A stretch of 64,000 nt of DNA from Kerstersia sp052103615 (GCF_052103615.1 NZ_JBQEKA010000007.1:1-64000); one strand, 5' to 3'. Counted from the first letter of the stretch, positions 16,004 to 25,478 are shown. Translations and numbers: made by a program. Notes: generated by a model from the letters alone, not told the origin.

Positions 16004-16840
16004 CTAGAACAGGTCGGGGTCCTGGTACTGCTGGCAGGTGATTTGCAGGATCTTGCGGTCGCGCAGCCGCATGGCGGTGAGATGCCCGCCCCAGACGCAG
16101 CCAGTATCCAGGCAGATCACATCCGGCCGTACCAGCAGCCCCAGGGTGGACCAGTGGCCAAAGACCACGACCACATTGCGCGTGGCGCGTCCAGGGATGT
16201 CATACCAGGGCATCAAGGCAGGCGGATGTTGGCCGGGCACGGCTTTGGCCGAGAAGTCCATTTGCCCTTTTGATGTCCCCAGACGCATGCGTGTCAGCGC
16301 GTTGATGATGACCCGCATACGCTTGCCGCCCGTGAGGTCATCTTTCCATTCGGCAGGTTCGTTGCCATACATCTTCTGCAGGCCTTTGCGCCAATTCGGC
16401 CCGCGCAGGACCGCTTCCACTTCGGCGGCCAGCGCCAGGGTCTTGGCGCAATCCCATTTGGGCAGGACGCCGGCATGCACCATCAGGTGGCCGTTCTCGA
16501 AGTGCGCCAGCGGGCGCTGGCGCAGCCAGTCCAGCAGTTCCTCGGCATCCGGGGCCTGCAGGATTTCGCTGATTGTGTCGTTTTTGCTGGGTTTGCGGAT
16601 GTCGGCTGCGACAGCCAGCAGGTGCAAGTCATGATTGCCCAGCACGCATGTCGCGCGCTCACCCATGTCGCGGATGCGGCGCAGGGTCTGCAGGGATTGA
16701 GGGCCACGGTTGACGAGATCGCCGGCGAACCATAAACGGCTGTCGGGCGCGCCGGCGATCTCAGGCAAGGCAAGGAGTTGTTCCAGAGGAACGCAGCAGC
16801 CTTGCACGTCACCGATCATCCAGATATCGGGACGGTTCAT
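16004..16840 (-). CDS. apaH: Symmetrical bis(5'-nucleosyl)-tetraphosphatase
   Basis: Metallophosphatase of 278 residues that cleaves Ap4A to two ADP and can also remove NpnN caps from RNA. The PPP-family metal motifs are in order: GDVQGC (10-15), GDLVNRGP (40-47), GNHD (68-71), then MVHAG and FGHWS. The ATG at 16840 overlaps the lptG stop by 4 bp, so the two are translated together. The window shows convergent transcription with the acyltransferase gene to the left. Confidence 0.96.
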   Translation of the reverse strand: MNRPDIWMIGDVQGCCVPLEQLLALPEIAGAPDSRLWFAGDLVNRGPQSLQTLRRIRDMGERATCVLGNHDLHLLAVAADIRKPSKNDTISEILQAPDAEELLDWLRQRPLAHFENGHLMVHAGVLPKWDCAKTLALAAEVEAVLRGPNWRKGLQKMYGNEPAEWKDDLTGGKRMRVIINALTRMRLGTSKGQMDFSAKAVPGQHPPALMPWYDIPGRATRNVVVVFGHWSTLGLLVRPDVICLDTGCVWGGHLTAMRLRDRKILQITCQQYQDPDLF

Positions 16841-18015
16841 AGGGGGTGTTTTCTCCAGGGGTTGCGGTGGGTTGCCAGACGGGCGAGCAAATGGCGGTTT
16901 TCCATGATGAGCAGCGAGCCCAGTGCAATCAGCAAGGCAGCGGCGTTAGGCAATAGCGCCGTGCTCCAGGGCGGCAGGCGCCCTAGCATGCCGATATTCA
17001 GTGCCAGCTGGTTGAGCATGAAAAAGCCCACGCCCAGCAGGATACCGATGAAAACCTTGGCGCCAACGCCACCGCGGCGTGTCTGCATGAAGCTGATGGG
17101 CGCGGCAATGGTCATCATGACCAGCAAGGTGAAGGGGTAGATCAGCTTGCGCCAGAGGGCGACGATCTGCCGGTCAGCTTGCAGGTGGTTGCTGTGCAGG
17201 TAGGAGATATAGTCCCAGAGCGTGAGCATGGACATGCGTTCCGGGGTCAGCACGCGTGCCAGCAGGCGTTCGGGGGTCAGGGTGGTTTGCATTGCCATCT
17301 GCTCTTCGCGCGAGATTGTGACCAGAGGCTGGCTCCCCGGACGGGTTTGCGAGAAGGCCTGGGCAGCGTCCAGATCGACGCGGTGGTGGCTGATGGTATT
17401 CAGGTGCAGCTCGCCGCTGCTGAAACTGCCGCTTTCCGCCATCGCCAGGGCGCTCAGGCGCTGGTCGGGCGCGAAAGTGTAAAGCGTGATATCCCGGACG
17501 CCGCCATTGGCTTCGAGTTTGCCCACATTGATGATGCGCATGCCGCCTTCCGGCGTGGGTTCCTTGAACCAGTAACCGCTGTGCATGGCGCCGCCGCCGG
17601 GTTTGCCGCGCAGCAGCAGGTTGGCTTCGCTGCCGTGCAGTTCGGCCGCTGGGGTGATGACTTCCGATAACAGCAGGGCGCCCGCCATCCAGGGGAGCGT
17701 AACGATCCAGAGCATGCCCAGCAGCTTGGCGCCGCTGACGCCAGAGACCCGCAGGATGACCAGCTCATTGCGCTGTGCCAGACCGGCCAGAGCCAGGATG
17801 GCACCAATCAGCAGACCGATGGGGAGAAGGTCGTACAGGCGCGTGGGCAGCTGTAATGCTTGCAGATAAAGCAAGGCGGGCAGGGTATAACTGCCGCCCA
17901 AGCTGTCCAGTTCTTCTATCAGTGAGAAAAACGTGAACAGCCCGAGCAGCGCGAGCAGCACTACCGCGCAAGAGCGGTAGATTTCGCGGGCCAGATAACG
18001 GCGTGCGGTGCGCAT
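16837..18015 (-). CDS. lptG: LPS-export ABC transporter permease LptG
   Basis: One of the two half-permeases (LptF, LptG) that with LptB extract LPS from the inner membrane. The 392-residue protein has the YjgP/YjgQ architecture: three N-terminal membrane helices (about 14-32, 60-80, 98-120), a large periplasmic beta-jellyroll, and three C-terminal helices. LLPIGLLIGAILALAGLAQ followed by NELVILRVSGVS matches LptG better than LptF. lptF, usually adjacent, is not beside it here; mtgA lies upstream. It overlaps apaH. Confidence 0.92.
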   Translation of the reverse strand: MRTARRYLAREIYRSCAVVLLALLGLFTFFSLIEELDSLGGSYTLPALLYLQALQLPTRLYDLLPIGLLIGAILALAGLAQRNELVILRVSGVSGAKLLGMLWIVTLPWMAGALLLSEVITPAAELHGSEANLLLRGKPGGGAMHSGYWFKEPTPEGGMRIINVGKLEANGGVRDITLYTFAPDQRLSALAMAESGSFSSGELHLNTISHHRVDLDAAQAFSQTRPGSQPLVTISREEQMAMQTTLTPERLLARVLTPERMSMLTLWDYISYLHSNHLQADRQIVALWRKLIYPFTLLVMMTIAAPISFMQTRRGGVGAKVFIGILLGVGFFMLNQLALNIGMLGRLPPWSTALLPNAAALLIALGSLLIMENRHLLARLATHRNPWRKHPL

Positions 18016-18124
18016 GCGGCGGAAACCTTGACTGGATGGAAAGGGAAAGCCTGCTATTTTGGCGCGTTTCGACAGATTTTGCAGGAAGACAGCCTGATTG
18101 GCGCAAGATGGGCGCGCCAGGTTG

Positions 18125-18856
18125 TCAGGGAATGTGAACCTGTTTCATGCGTGCCAGCACGGTAGCCGTTTGTTTATTGAGGAACGCGGTGTTGCGGTGC
18201 TTATCGTAATACCGGGGATTCGGCAGCATCGCGGCCAATCGCGCCGCTTGCGCCGCGCTGAGCTGTTGCGCGGACACCCCATAGTAATGCCGTGCAGCGG
18301 CTTCGGCGCCGAAAATCCCTACTCCCCACTCGGCCAGATTGAGGTACAGCTCCAGGATGCGGCGCTTGTCCATGCTGTGTTCGATCATATAGGCAAGCAC
18401 CAGTTCCTGGGCCTTGCGCAGATAGCTGCGCGAACCCGATAGAAACAGGTTTTTGGCCAGTTGCTGGGTAATGGTGGAGCCGCCGCGGATACGGCTGGAT
18501 TGCTGGTTGTGCTGCCAGGCGCTGCGGATGGCTTCCCATTCGATGCCGTCATGCTGGGTGAAGCGCGAGTCTTCGGCAGCGATGACGGCGCGTTTCAGGT
18601 GGTTGCTGATGTGTTCGTAGGGAACCCAGCGATAGTCCAGCCTGGCATCGGGCTGGCTGGACTGCAAACGAGATAATTCTTGGCGCATGACGGCGCTGCC
18701 GCCTGGATCCTGGCGGGCATACCAGGCCACTTGCGCCAGCAGCCAGAGCTGCGATAGCAGCAGCAGGATCAGCAGCGCCATGAACAGCGCGCCCAGCCGT
18801 TTCGGCCAGGACCAGCGGAAGCCTGGGCTGACGCGGTCGGGGGCGCTGTCCTGCAT
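18125..18856 (-). CDS. mtgA: Monofunctional peptidoglycan glycosyltransferase
   Basis: GT51 enzyme that polymerises lipid II into glycan strands. The 243-residue protein has one N-terminal membrane anchor (about 20-46) and then the GT51 motifs: AAEDSRFTQHDG with catalytic Glu95, RGGSTITQQLAKNLFL (124-139), and KRRILELYLNLAEWG. There is no transpeptidase domain, which sets it apart from class A PBPs. It begins 14 bp after aroE on the same strand and is probably co-transcribed with it. Confidence 0.96.
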   Translation of the reverse strand: MQDSAPDRVSPGFRWSWPKRLGALFMALLILLLLSQLWLLAQVAWYARQDPGGSAVMRQELSRLQSSQPDARLDYRWVPYEHISNHLKRAVIAAEDSRFTQHDGIEWEAIRSAWQHNQQSSRIRGGSTITQQLAKNLFLSGSRSYLRKAQELVLAYMIEHSMDKRRILELYLNLAEWGVGIFGAEAAARHYYGVSAQQLSAAQAARLAAMLPNPRYYDKHRNTAFLNKQTATVLARMKQVHIP

Positions 18857-18870
18857 GGCGGTTGCGGGCC

Positions 18871-19731
18871 TCAGGCGGTGTGGGACAGGCGTTGCCGCAA
18901 CGCGGTGAGCACCGGCGCCGTATCCGGCGTCAGGCCATGCCAGATTTCAAAACTGGCAGCCGCCTGGCCGACCAGCATGCCCAGGCCGTCGCTGGCGCGG
19001 TCAGCGCCGTCTGCCAGGGCCTGGCGCATGAAAGGCGTGGGCTGGGCGGAATAGACCATGTCATAGGCCAGCGATGCTGGCGCGTAGAGACCGGCGGGCA
19101 AGTCCAGGGCAGCGTCGCCCAGGCTGCTGGAGGTCGCATTGATGACCAGGTCCCAGCCGCCAGGGCGGCTGGCGGCATCCAGTCCGCCAGCTTCCAGCCG
19201 GCCAGCCTGGGGCAGGGTGCGTACCAGCGGATTGGTGATCATTTCCTGCGCGCGCTGCGCGCTGCGGTTGACGATGCGCAGGCTGGCGCAGCCTGCGGCC
19301 AGCAAGGCCTGCAGGACGCCGCGGGCTGCGCCGCCCGCGCCGATGATCAGGACATGGGCGTCTTGCAGCGGGGCGTTCTGCTGTTGCAGGTCCTGCACCA
19401 GGCCGATGCCGTCGGTGTTGCAGCCATGCATGATGCCGTCACGCAGCCAGAGCGTATTGACGGCGCCTGCGACGCGCGCCCGGGCGCTGAGGGCCTGAGA
19501 GGCCAGGGCATAGGCGTCCAGCTTGAAGGGCGCGGTGACGTTCATGCCGCGCGCGCCGGCGGCAAAGAAGGGCTGAACCACGTCATTGAAGCCGCCAATC
19601 GGCGCCAGCAAGCGTGAATACTCCAGCGGCATATCGAATTGCTGGGCAAAAGCCAGATGGATGTCGGGGGACAGGCTATGGCTGATCGGATTGCCGATGA
19701 CGGCACAGATGATGGGTTTCGTGTCGCTCAT
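18871..19731 (-). CDS. aroE: Shikimate dehydrogenase
   Basis: NADPH-dependent reduction of 3-dehydroshikimate. The 286-residue protein has the substrate motif GNPISHSLSP, the catalytic-lysine motif NVTAPFK, NTDGIG, the Rossmann loop IGAGGAARG and a C-terminal DGLGMLVGQAA. ATG 19731 gives MSDTKPI, the normal family N-terminus. No ribosome-binding site lies before it: the preceding bases are the T-run of a strong terminator hairpin (19738-19787), an odd arrangement noted separately. Confidence 0.95.
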   Translation of the reverse strand: MSDTKPIICAVIGNPISHSLSPDIHLAFAQQFDMPLEYSRLLAPIGGFNDVVQPFFAAGARGMNVTAPFKLDAYALASQALSARARVAGAVNTLWLRDGIMHGCNTDGIGLVQDLQQQNAPLQDAHVLIIGAGGAARGVLQALLAAGCASLRIVNRSAQRAQEMITNPLVRTLPQAGRLEAGGLDAASRPGGWDLVINATSSSLGDAALDLPAGLYAPASLAYDMVYSAQPTPFMRQALADGADRASDGLGMLVGQAAASFEIWHGLTPDTAPVLTALRQRLSHTA

Positions 19732-19737
19732 GGTCGC

Positions 19738-19787
19738 AAAAAAAGATTCAGCAGCCTTGCCCGGCGGTTTAGGCCGGGCAAGGCTGC
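19738..19787 (-). terminator. Strong intrinsic terminator between the RNase gene and aroE
   Basis: Perfect 15-bp stem (19751-19765 with 19773-19787) and a 7-base loop, followed in the minus direction by a seven-T run (A7 at 19738-19744 on the plus strand). It lies after the RNase II-family stop (19851) and ends only six bases before the aroE start codon. Confidence 0.88.
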
Positions 19788-19850
19788 GCAACGAAGGAAC
19801 GCTGACGTTGGCGTATGCTCTACCGGAGTGTATCCCGACAGGCGCGCGCT

Positions 19851-21743
19851 TTACTCGTTTTCCGGCACGACGCCGAGATAGCGGCAATCCAGCGTCAGGG
19901 CCAGCTCGTCGCTGCCCATCAGTTCCAGGCGGACAGGCGTGCCGCGTTCCAGCTCGGGCATGCCCGCCACCCGCGTGACAAATGGCGCGCAAGCAAAGCG
20001 CACCAGGTCTTCACGTAGGACATGGGCGGTGACTTCTTTCAGCCCTTGCTGCTGGAACCAGCGCAGGCACCAGTAGCGCTCCATCGCGTCCTGGTGGTCG
20101 TGCCAGGTGGCGTACTGCGCTTCAAACGCGCCGATGATCGCGAACAGATCCGCATCGCGGGGCTTGAATGGCGCCACCAGCGGCGCGGAAATGCCGTGCT
20201 GGGCGGCAGCGATCAGCTGCCATTGGTTCACCAGGTCAACATAGCGCCGCAGCGGCGATGTGCACCAGGCGTATTGCGGCACGCCTATAGCTTCGTGCGG
20301 CAAGGCATGGGTGCTCATCCGCGTGCGGCCGGTCTGTTGGGAACGGTAGATGCCCGGCAGACCGGTGCGCGCCAGCAGTTCGCCCCACAGCGTGTTGGCC
20401 AGAATCATGTACTCCGCTACCAGGCGATCCAGCGGCGCATTGCGGCGGCGTGGTTCGAGGCGCACGGTGGCGTCGGGGTCATCGGGATTGCCGTCCAGGT
20501 AGAAACTGTATTCGACCCGGTTGTTGTTTTCCGGCTTGCCCCGCACTTCATCGCGGCGTGCCGACAGGGCCAGCGCCAATTGCCAGAGCGGCTGCATCCA
20601 GGACAGGTGCGGATGGGCATCGGCGGGGCCGGCCAGCGCCTCTTCGCTGTAGATCGCATCCATCATGTTATGGCGCAGATTTTCGCGGACCTGAACCTGC
20701 TCCAGGCGGGTATCGGACTGGCGGATGGCGCCGGTGACCGGGTCTGCCTCGACATAGAGCGACAGCGCGGGCACCGGCTTGCCGGCGTCCAGCGAAAAAC
20801 GGCTGATCAGCGCATCCGGCTGCATGGGGATTTTTTCCCCGGGGGTATAGACCGTCGAAAGCCGCGCGCGAGCGTGTTTATCCAGCTCGCTGTCGCGCGT
20901 GACGGCCAGGCCGGGGACGGCGACGTGGATGCCCACGCGCAACCAGCCGTCATCCAGGCGGCTGACCGACAGGGCATCGTCGATTTCCGTCGTGGTGATG
21001 TCGTCGATGGAATAGGCATCGACCTCCGCCAGCGGCAGCTCGGCGCCTGCGTCAGGAATAGTGATATCGCCGAAGCCCGTGCCGCGGGGAAAGTTGGCCG
21101 CGAGGAAACGGGCCTTGTGCAGCGCCAGCGGGCTGGGCCAGGCGCCCAGGTCCAGCAACAGGCGCTCCGGGCTTTTTTGCAGTTGCTGGCAGGCGGCATC
21201 CATGGCTTTCCAGGCCATGCTGTTTTTGTCCGGGCGGATCAGCAGCATTTCTGCTGCTTCGGCAATCGGCGCGGGCAAGCGGCCTGCGGTCATTTCATCG
21301 ACCCATTGCTGCTGCTGTTCGGCTTGCAGGCGCTTTTTCTCCTGGGCCGCCTTGGCGGCTGCCAGGATATCCGGCGGCGCGGCGCGGTAGCGGCCTTTGC
21401 CGCGCCGGTGAAAATAGATGGGCGCGCTATGCAGGCGCAGAATGAGCGCGGCCTTTTCCAGCGCGGAGGGCGCGTGGCCATAGTAGTCCGCTGCGAATTC
21501 CGCGGCCTCGAAATCTTCCTGGCTGCTGCACTCCCAGAGGAAATCCAGGTCTATGTCTTCCGCCTGGGCCTGCGCTTGCGGCAGGAAGCCGGCTGCATCC
21601 TTGGTGTCGAAGGTGAAGAGCGCGTTGGTACGCTTGATCTTGCTGCGTTTGCCGCTTTCCGACTCCACTTGCAGGCTGGCGTCGGTTTCAGCAAGGATGT
21701 GGCCGATTTTGAAACCGCCGTCTTCTTCGTAGAACAGATACAT
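19851..21743 (-). CDS. RNase II/R-family 3'-5' exoribonuclease
   Basis: Exoribonuclease of 630 residues. The RNB catalytic domain (about 245-560) has the acidic cluster in SIDDITTTEIDDALSV and the RNB signature CTSPLRRYVDLVNQ. The N-terminus (MYLFYEEDGGFKIGHI) is a small beta-barrel in place of a canonical cold-shock domain, and the C-terminus is an S1-like region (TPVRLELMGSDELALTLDC). The start ATG 21743 follows GGAATA and matches homologues; the ATG at 21806 adds a Pro-rich leader unlikely to be translated. It is transcribed after mpl. Confidence 0.92.
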   Translation of the reverse strand: MYLFYEEDGGFKIGHILAETDASLQVESESGKRSKIKRTNALFTFDTKDAAGFLPQAQAQAEDIDLDFLWECSSQEDFEAAEFAADYYGHAPSALEKAALILRLHSAPIYFHRRGKGRYRAAPPDILAAAKAAQEKKRLQAEQQQQWVDEMTAGRLPAPIAEAAEMLLIRPDKNSMAWKAMDAACQQLQKSPERLLLDLGAWPSPLALHKARFLAANFPRGTGFGDITIPDAGAELPLAEVDAYSIDDITTTEIDDALSVSRLDDGWLRVGIHVAVPGLAVTRDSELDKHARARLSTVYTPGEKIPMQPDALISRFSLDAGKPVPALSLYVEADPVTGAIRQSDTRLEQVQVRENLRHNMMDAIYSEEALAGPADAHPHLSWMQPLWQLALALSARRDEVRGKPENNNRVEYSFYLDGNPDDPDATVRLEPRRRNAPLDRLVAEYMILANTLWGELLARTGLPGIYRSQQTGRTRMSTHALPHEAIGVPQYAWCTSPLRRYVDLVNQWQLIAAAQHGISAPLVAPFKPRDADLFAIIGAFEAQYATWHDHQDAMERYWCLRWFQQQGLKEVTAHVLREDLVRFACAPFVTRVAGMPELERGTPVRLELMGSDELALTLDCRYLGVVPENE

Positions 21744-21837
21744 CTTGTCGCGTATTCCTGGGGGAGTTGCTCCGGGCCTGGGCGGCCCGGGGTAAGGCTG
21801 GGTCAAAAGGGTAGGGGCGGAGCGCAGCGGGCCTGGC

Positions 21838-23217
21838 TCAGCCTTGGCCGGACTGCTCCAGCGCCTGCAACAGGCGGCCGTGAATGCCGCCGAAACCGCC
21901 GTTGCTCATGATGAGGATGTGGTCGCCTGGGCGTGCCTGGGCGCTCAGCGCCTGGATCAGGGCATCAAGATCGCTCCAGCAGCGGGTGCGCTCGCCCAGC
22001 GGCGCCAGAACGGCAGCCGGGTCCCATTGCACGGTTTGCGCGCCCTGGCGTTCGCCGTAGCAATGCACCAGGTCGGCGTCTGCCAGCGCGCCAGGCAAGC
22101 GGTCGGCCATGGTGCCGAGCTTCATGGTGTTCGAGCGCGGTTCCAGCACGGCAATGATGCGTGCCTGCCCCACCTGGCGCCTCAGGCCGGCCAGTGTGGT
22201 GGCGATGGCGGTAGGGTGGTGGGCGAAGTCATCATAGACAGTGATGCCGTTGATGCGGCCACGGACTTCCATACGGCGCTTCACGCCCTGGAAACGGTTC
22301 AGGGCGGCAATGGCGTCGGCTGGCGCAACCCCGGCATGCTGCGCCGCGGCAATGGCGGCCAACCCATTGGCGCGGTTGTGCGCGCCTGATAACTGCCAGG
22401 ACACGGCGCCCAGGCGCTCCCCGCGCAGCCAGACTTCAAAATGGCCGTCGGCCAGATCCTTGGCTTGCCAGTCGCCATCTGCGCCGAACGTCTGGCATTC
22501 GGACCAGCAGCCGCGTGCCAACACGCGGTCCAGCGCTTCATTGCGGCTTTCACGCAGGACGCGTCCCTGGCCGGGAACCGTGCGGATCAAATGATGGAAC
22601 TGGGTCTCGATGGCTGCCAGATCCGGGAATATATCGGCATGATCGAATTCCAGATTGTTCAGCACGGCCGTGCGCGGCCGGTAATGGACAAATTTGGAAC
22701 GCTTGTCGAAGAAGGCGGTGTCGTATTCGTCGGCTTCGATGACGAAATGCCGGCTGGCAGGCTGCCAGCGGGCGGAGACACCGAAATCGGGCGCTACGCC
22801 GCCGATCAGGAAGTTCGGCGCCAGCCCGGCCTGTTCGAGAATCCAGGCCAGCATGGCCGTGGTCGTCGTTTTGCCATGCGTGCCCGCCACGGCCAGGACA
22901 TGCTGGCGGTGCGGGGTCAGAATATGCTCATTGAGCCATTGCGGCCCGGAGATATAGGGCAGGCCCTGGTCAAGAATAGCCTCCATCAGCGGGTTGCCGC
23001 GCTTGACGACATTGCCGATGATATACAGGTCTGCGCCCAAGGCAAGCTGCGAGGCGCCGAAGCCTTCAAGCAGCTCGATACCCTGTTCTTCGAGCTGGGT
23101 GCTCATGGGGGGATAGACGTTCGCGTCGCACCCGGTGACGCGATGGCCGGCAGCACGGGCGATCAGGGCCAGACCGCCCATGAATGTGCCGCAAATGCCC
23201 AGAATGTGAAGATGCAT
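21838..23217 (-). CDS. mpl: UDP-MurNAc:L-Ala-gamma-D-Glu-meso-DAP ligase
   Basis: Peptidoglycan recycling ligase that attaches the recovered tripeptide to UDP-MurNAc. The 459-residue Mur-ligase protein begins MHLHILGICGTFMGGLA, has the ATP loop GTHGKTTTT (112-120), IEADEYDTAFFDKRSKF, LEFDHADIFPDL and YDDFAHHPTAI. The start was set at ATG 23217 by a GGAGGT site 5 bases upstream. With anmK and the M23 peptidase in this window it points to an active cell-wall recycling pathway. Confidence 0.96.
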   Translation of the reverse strand: MHLHILGICGTFMGGLALIARAAGHRVTGCDANVYPPMSTQLEEQGIELLEGFGASQLALGADLYIIGNVVKRGNPLMEAILDQGLPYISGPQWLNEHILTPHRQHVLAVAGTHGKTTTTAMLAWILEQAGLAPNFLIGGVAPDFGVSARWQPASRHFVIEADEYDTAFFDKRSKFVHYRPRTAVLNNLEFDHADIFPDLAAIETQFHHLIRTVPGQGRVLRESRNEALDRVLARGCWSECQTFGADGDWQAKDLADGHFEVWLRGERLGAVSWQLSGAHNRANGLAAIAAAQHAGVAPADAIAALNRFQGVKRRMEVRGRINGITVYDDFAHHPTAIATTLAGLRRQVGQARIIAVLEPRSNTMKLGTMADRLPGALADADLVHCYGERQGAQTVQWDPAAVLAPLGERTRCWSDLDALIQALSAQARPGDHILIMSNGGFGGIHGRLLQALEQSGQG

Positions 23218-23678
23218 GGAAACCTCCGTACTGCATTGTAATGGGGGAAATGGGGTCCCAGAGGGGGAAGGTTCGGATCGGCGCGTCATTGTTTTCAATG
23301 GACAACGGCGTATTTTTGACGTAAAAAGCGGTCTATCGTTACTTTTGCCGACATAATGGCGCATTGCGAATGGGTTCCCCAGATGCTGGCAGTGGTTCCA
23401 GCCAGACTGAGCGGGCCGTTTTTTTCTGGCGGGCCGGCGCTTGCGCCCAGGCTGACAGCCGGAACCAGATCTCGCCCGGAACGGCTAGGCCGTGGCCGTG
23501 CCCGGACTCGTCCATGAGACATGCGGCGTGCCTGCCGTCCTGTGTGTCCGCTTGGTCTGACCTGTCCATGAGATCGCCCCGTTTCCAGCTTCCAGCACGT
23601 TCGTTCCATCCTGGCATCGCAGACCGGGCATAGCACCGTCTCGCGTTGCTGAAAAATACACTATGGGAAAAGGCAGTT
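23218..23678 (+). other. Long accBC leader / divergent spacer with mpl
   Basis: About 460 bp without a supported gene between divergent mpl and accB. A TTGACG hexamer at 23316 is a possible -35, but no good -10 follows at 17 bp; a CATAAT lies further on (near 23352). The small frames here lack ribosome-binding sites and family resemblance. A long accBC leader is known in other proteobacteria, where it is used for control. Confidence 0.45.
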
Positions 23679-24125
23679 ATGGATCTCCGAAAACTGAAAA
23701 CCTTGATTGACCTGGTTGCCGAGTCCGGCATCGCCGAACTTGAAATTACCGAAGGCGAAGGCAAGGTCCGCATCGTCAAGTTCGTGCCGCAGGCTGCTGT
23801 GGCACCGGCACCCGCCTATGTGGAAACTGCAGTGGCTGCTCCGGCAGCCGCGCCGGCTGCCGCGGCTCCTGCCGCGCCCGCCGCGCCGCAAGGTCATGTC
23901 GTCAAGGCGCCCATGGTCGGCACCTTCTACCGCGCTTCCAGCCCCGGCGCCACGCCCTTCATCGAAGTTGGCCAGAGCGTCAAGGAAGGCGAAGTGCTGT
24001 GCATCATCGAAGCGATGAAGCTGCTCAATGAAATCGAGGCTGATAAAGCTGGCGTCGTCACCGAAGTTCTGGTGGAAAACGGCGCGCCCGTGGAATACGG
24101 CCAACCCCTGTTCGTCATCGGCTGA
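23679..24125 (+). CDS. accB: Acetyl-CoA carboxylase biotin carboxyl carrier protein
   Basis: Carries biotin between biotin carboxylase and carboxyltransferase in the first step of fatty acid synthesis. The 148-residue protein has the N-terminal DLRKLKTLIDLVAESGI helix, an Ala/Pro-rich flexible linker (about 39-71), and a biotinyl domain with EAMKLLNEIE; Lys114 is the biotinylated residue. ATG 23679 was chosen by alignment to the family start. accC follows after 6 bp as one operon. Confidence 0.97.
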   Translation: MDLRKLKTLIDLVAESGIAELEITEGEGKVRIVKFVPQAAVAPAPAYVETAVAAPAAAPAAAAPAAPAAPQGHVVKAPMVGTFYRASSPGATPFIEVGQSVKEGEVLCIIEAMKLLNEIEADKAGVVTEVLVENGAPVEYGQPLFVIG

Positions 24126-24131
24126 TCGCAC

Positions 24132-25478
24132 ATGTTCGAGAAAATCCTTATCGCCAATCGCGGTGAGATTGCGCTGCGCATCCAGCGCGCCTGCCGCGAG
24201 ATGGGTATCAAAACCGTGGTCGTGCACTCCGAGGCCGACCGCGACGCGAAATACGTCAGGTTGGCCGATGAGTCGGTCTGCATCGGCCCGGCGCCGTCCC
24301 GTGACAGCTACCTGAACATGCCCGCTATTATTTCGGCTGCCGAAGTGGCAGATGCCGAAGCGATCCACCCGGGATACGGCTTCCTTGCGGAAAATGCCGA
24401 TTTTGCCGAGCGTGTGGAAAAAAGCGGTTTCGTGTTCATTGGTCCGCGTCCGGATTCCATTCGGATCATGGGCGATAAGGTCAGCGCCAAGCAAGCCATG
24501 ATCGCTGCTGGTGTGCCCGTCGTGCCGGGCTCGCCGGGCGCGTTGCCGGATGATTCCCAGGAGATTATCCGTCTGGGCCGCGAAGTGGGTTATCCGGTCA
24601 TCATCAAGGCGGCTGGCGGCGGCGGTGGCCGCGGCATGCGTGTGGTGTACACCGAAGCGGCTTTGTTGAGCGCCGTGCAAATGACGCGCTCCGAAGCGGC
24701 TGCGGCCTTCAACAACCCGGAAGTCTATATGGAGAAGTTTCTTGAGAACCCTCGCCATATCGAAATCCAGGTGCTGGCCGATGGCGGCCGTAATGCGATC
24801 TGGCTGGGCGAGCGTGATTGCTCGATGCAGCGCCGTCACCAGAAGGTGATCGAAGAGGCGCCGGCCCCCGGCATCCCCCGCCGCCAGGTCGAGCGCATCG
24901 GCGAGCGCTGCGTCGAAGCTTGCCGCCGCATCAACTATCGCGGCGCGGGCACCTTCGAATTCCTGTATGAAAACGGCGAGTTCTATTTCATCGAAATGAA
25001 CACGCGGATCCAGGTCGAACACCCGGTGACGGAACTGATTACCGGCATCGACCTGATCCAGCAGCAGATCCGTGTGGCAGCCGGTGAGAAGTTCACGCTG
25101 CGCCAGCGCGATGTTCAGCTCAAGGGCCATGCGATCGAATGCCGCATCAATGCGGAAGATCCGTTCACATTCATCCCCAGCCCGGGCCGGATTACCAATT
25201 GGCACGTCGGGGGCGGCCCCGGCATCCGTATCGACTCGCATGTGTTCAACGGCTATTTTGTGCCGCCCAACTACGATTCGATGATTGCCAAGGTCATTGC
25301 TTACGGCGATACCCGTGAACAAGCCCTGGCGCGCATGCGTATTGCGCTGTCGGAAATGGTGGTGGAAGGTATCTCCACCAATGTGCAGTTGCACCGCGAG
25401 CTGTTGCAGGATGCGCGCTTCATCGAAGGCGGCACCAGCATTCACTATCTCGAGCACAAGCTCTCCCAGCGTCCTTGA
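24132..25478 (+). CDS. accC: Biotin carboxylase subunit of acetyl-CoA carboxylase
   Basis: ATP-grasp enzyme of 448 residues that carboxylates biotin on AccB. It starts with FEKILIANRGEIALRI, has the glycine-rich ATP loop KAAGGGGGRGMR, the metal and bicarbonate motif EMNTRIQVEHPVTE, and ERDCSMQRRHQKVIEEAP. Length is normal. It lies directly after accB. The next gene, prmA, is separated by 140 bp. Confidence 0.98.
   Translation: MFEKILIANRGEIALRIQRACREMGIKTVVVHSEADRDAKYVRLADESVCIGPAPSRDSYLNMPAIISAAEVADAEAIHPGYGFLAENADFAERVEKSGFVFIGPRPDSIRIMGDKVSAKQAMIAAGVPVVPGSPGALPDDSQEIIRLGREVGYPVIIKAAGGGGGRGMRVVYTEAALLSAVQMTRSEAAAAFNNPEVYMEKFLENPRHIEIQVLADGGRNAIWLGERDCSMQRRHQKVIEEAPAPGIPRRQVERIGERCVEACRRINYRGAGTFEFLYENGEFYFIEMNTRIQVEHPVTELITGIDLIQQQIRVAAGEKFTLRQRDVQLKGHAIECRINAEDPFTFIPSPGRITNWHVGGGPGIRIDSHVFNGYFVPPNYDSMIAKVIAYGDTREQALARMRIALSEMVVEGISTNVQLHRELLQDARFIEGGTSIHYLEHKLSQRP

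Noticed and set aside
20022..21911. 629-residue open frame on the plus strand opposite the RNase gene
   Set aside because: Shadow of a real minus-strand gene in GC-rich DNA: no ribosome-binding site, no family features, and composition biased to Arg/Gly/Ala.
23661..25457. 598-residue open frame on the minus strand opposite accB-accC
   Set aside because: Reverse-strand reflection of two conserved plus-strand genes; low-complexity composition and no motif.
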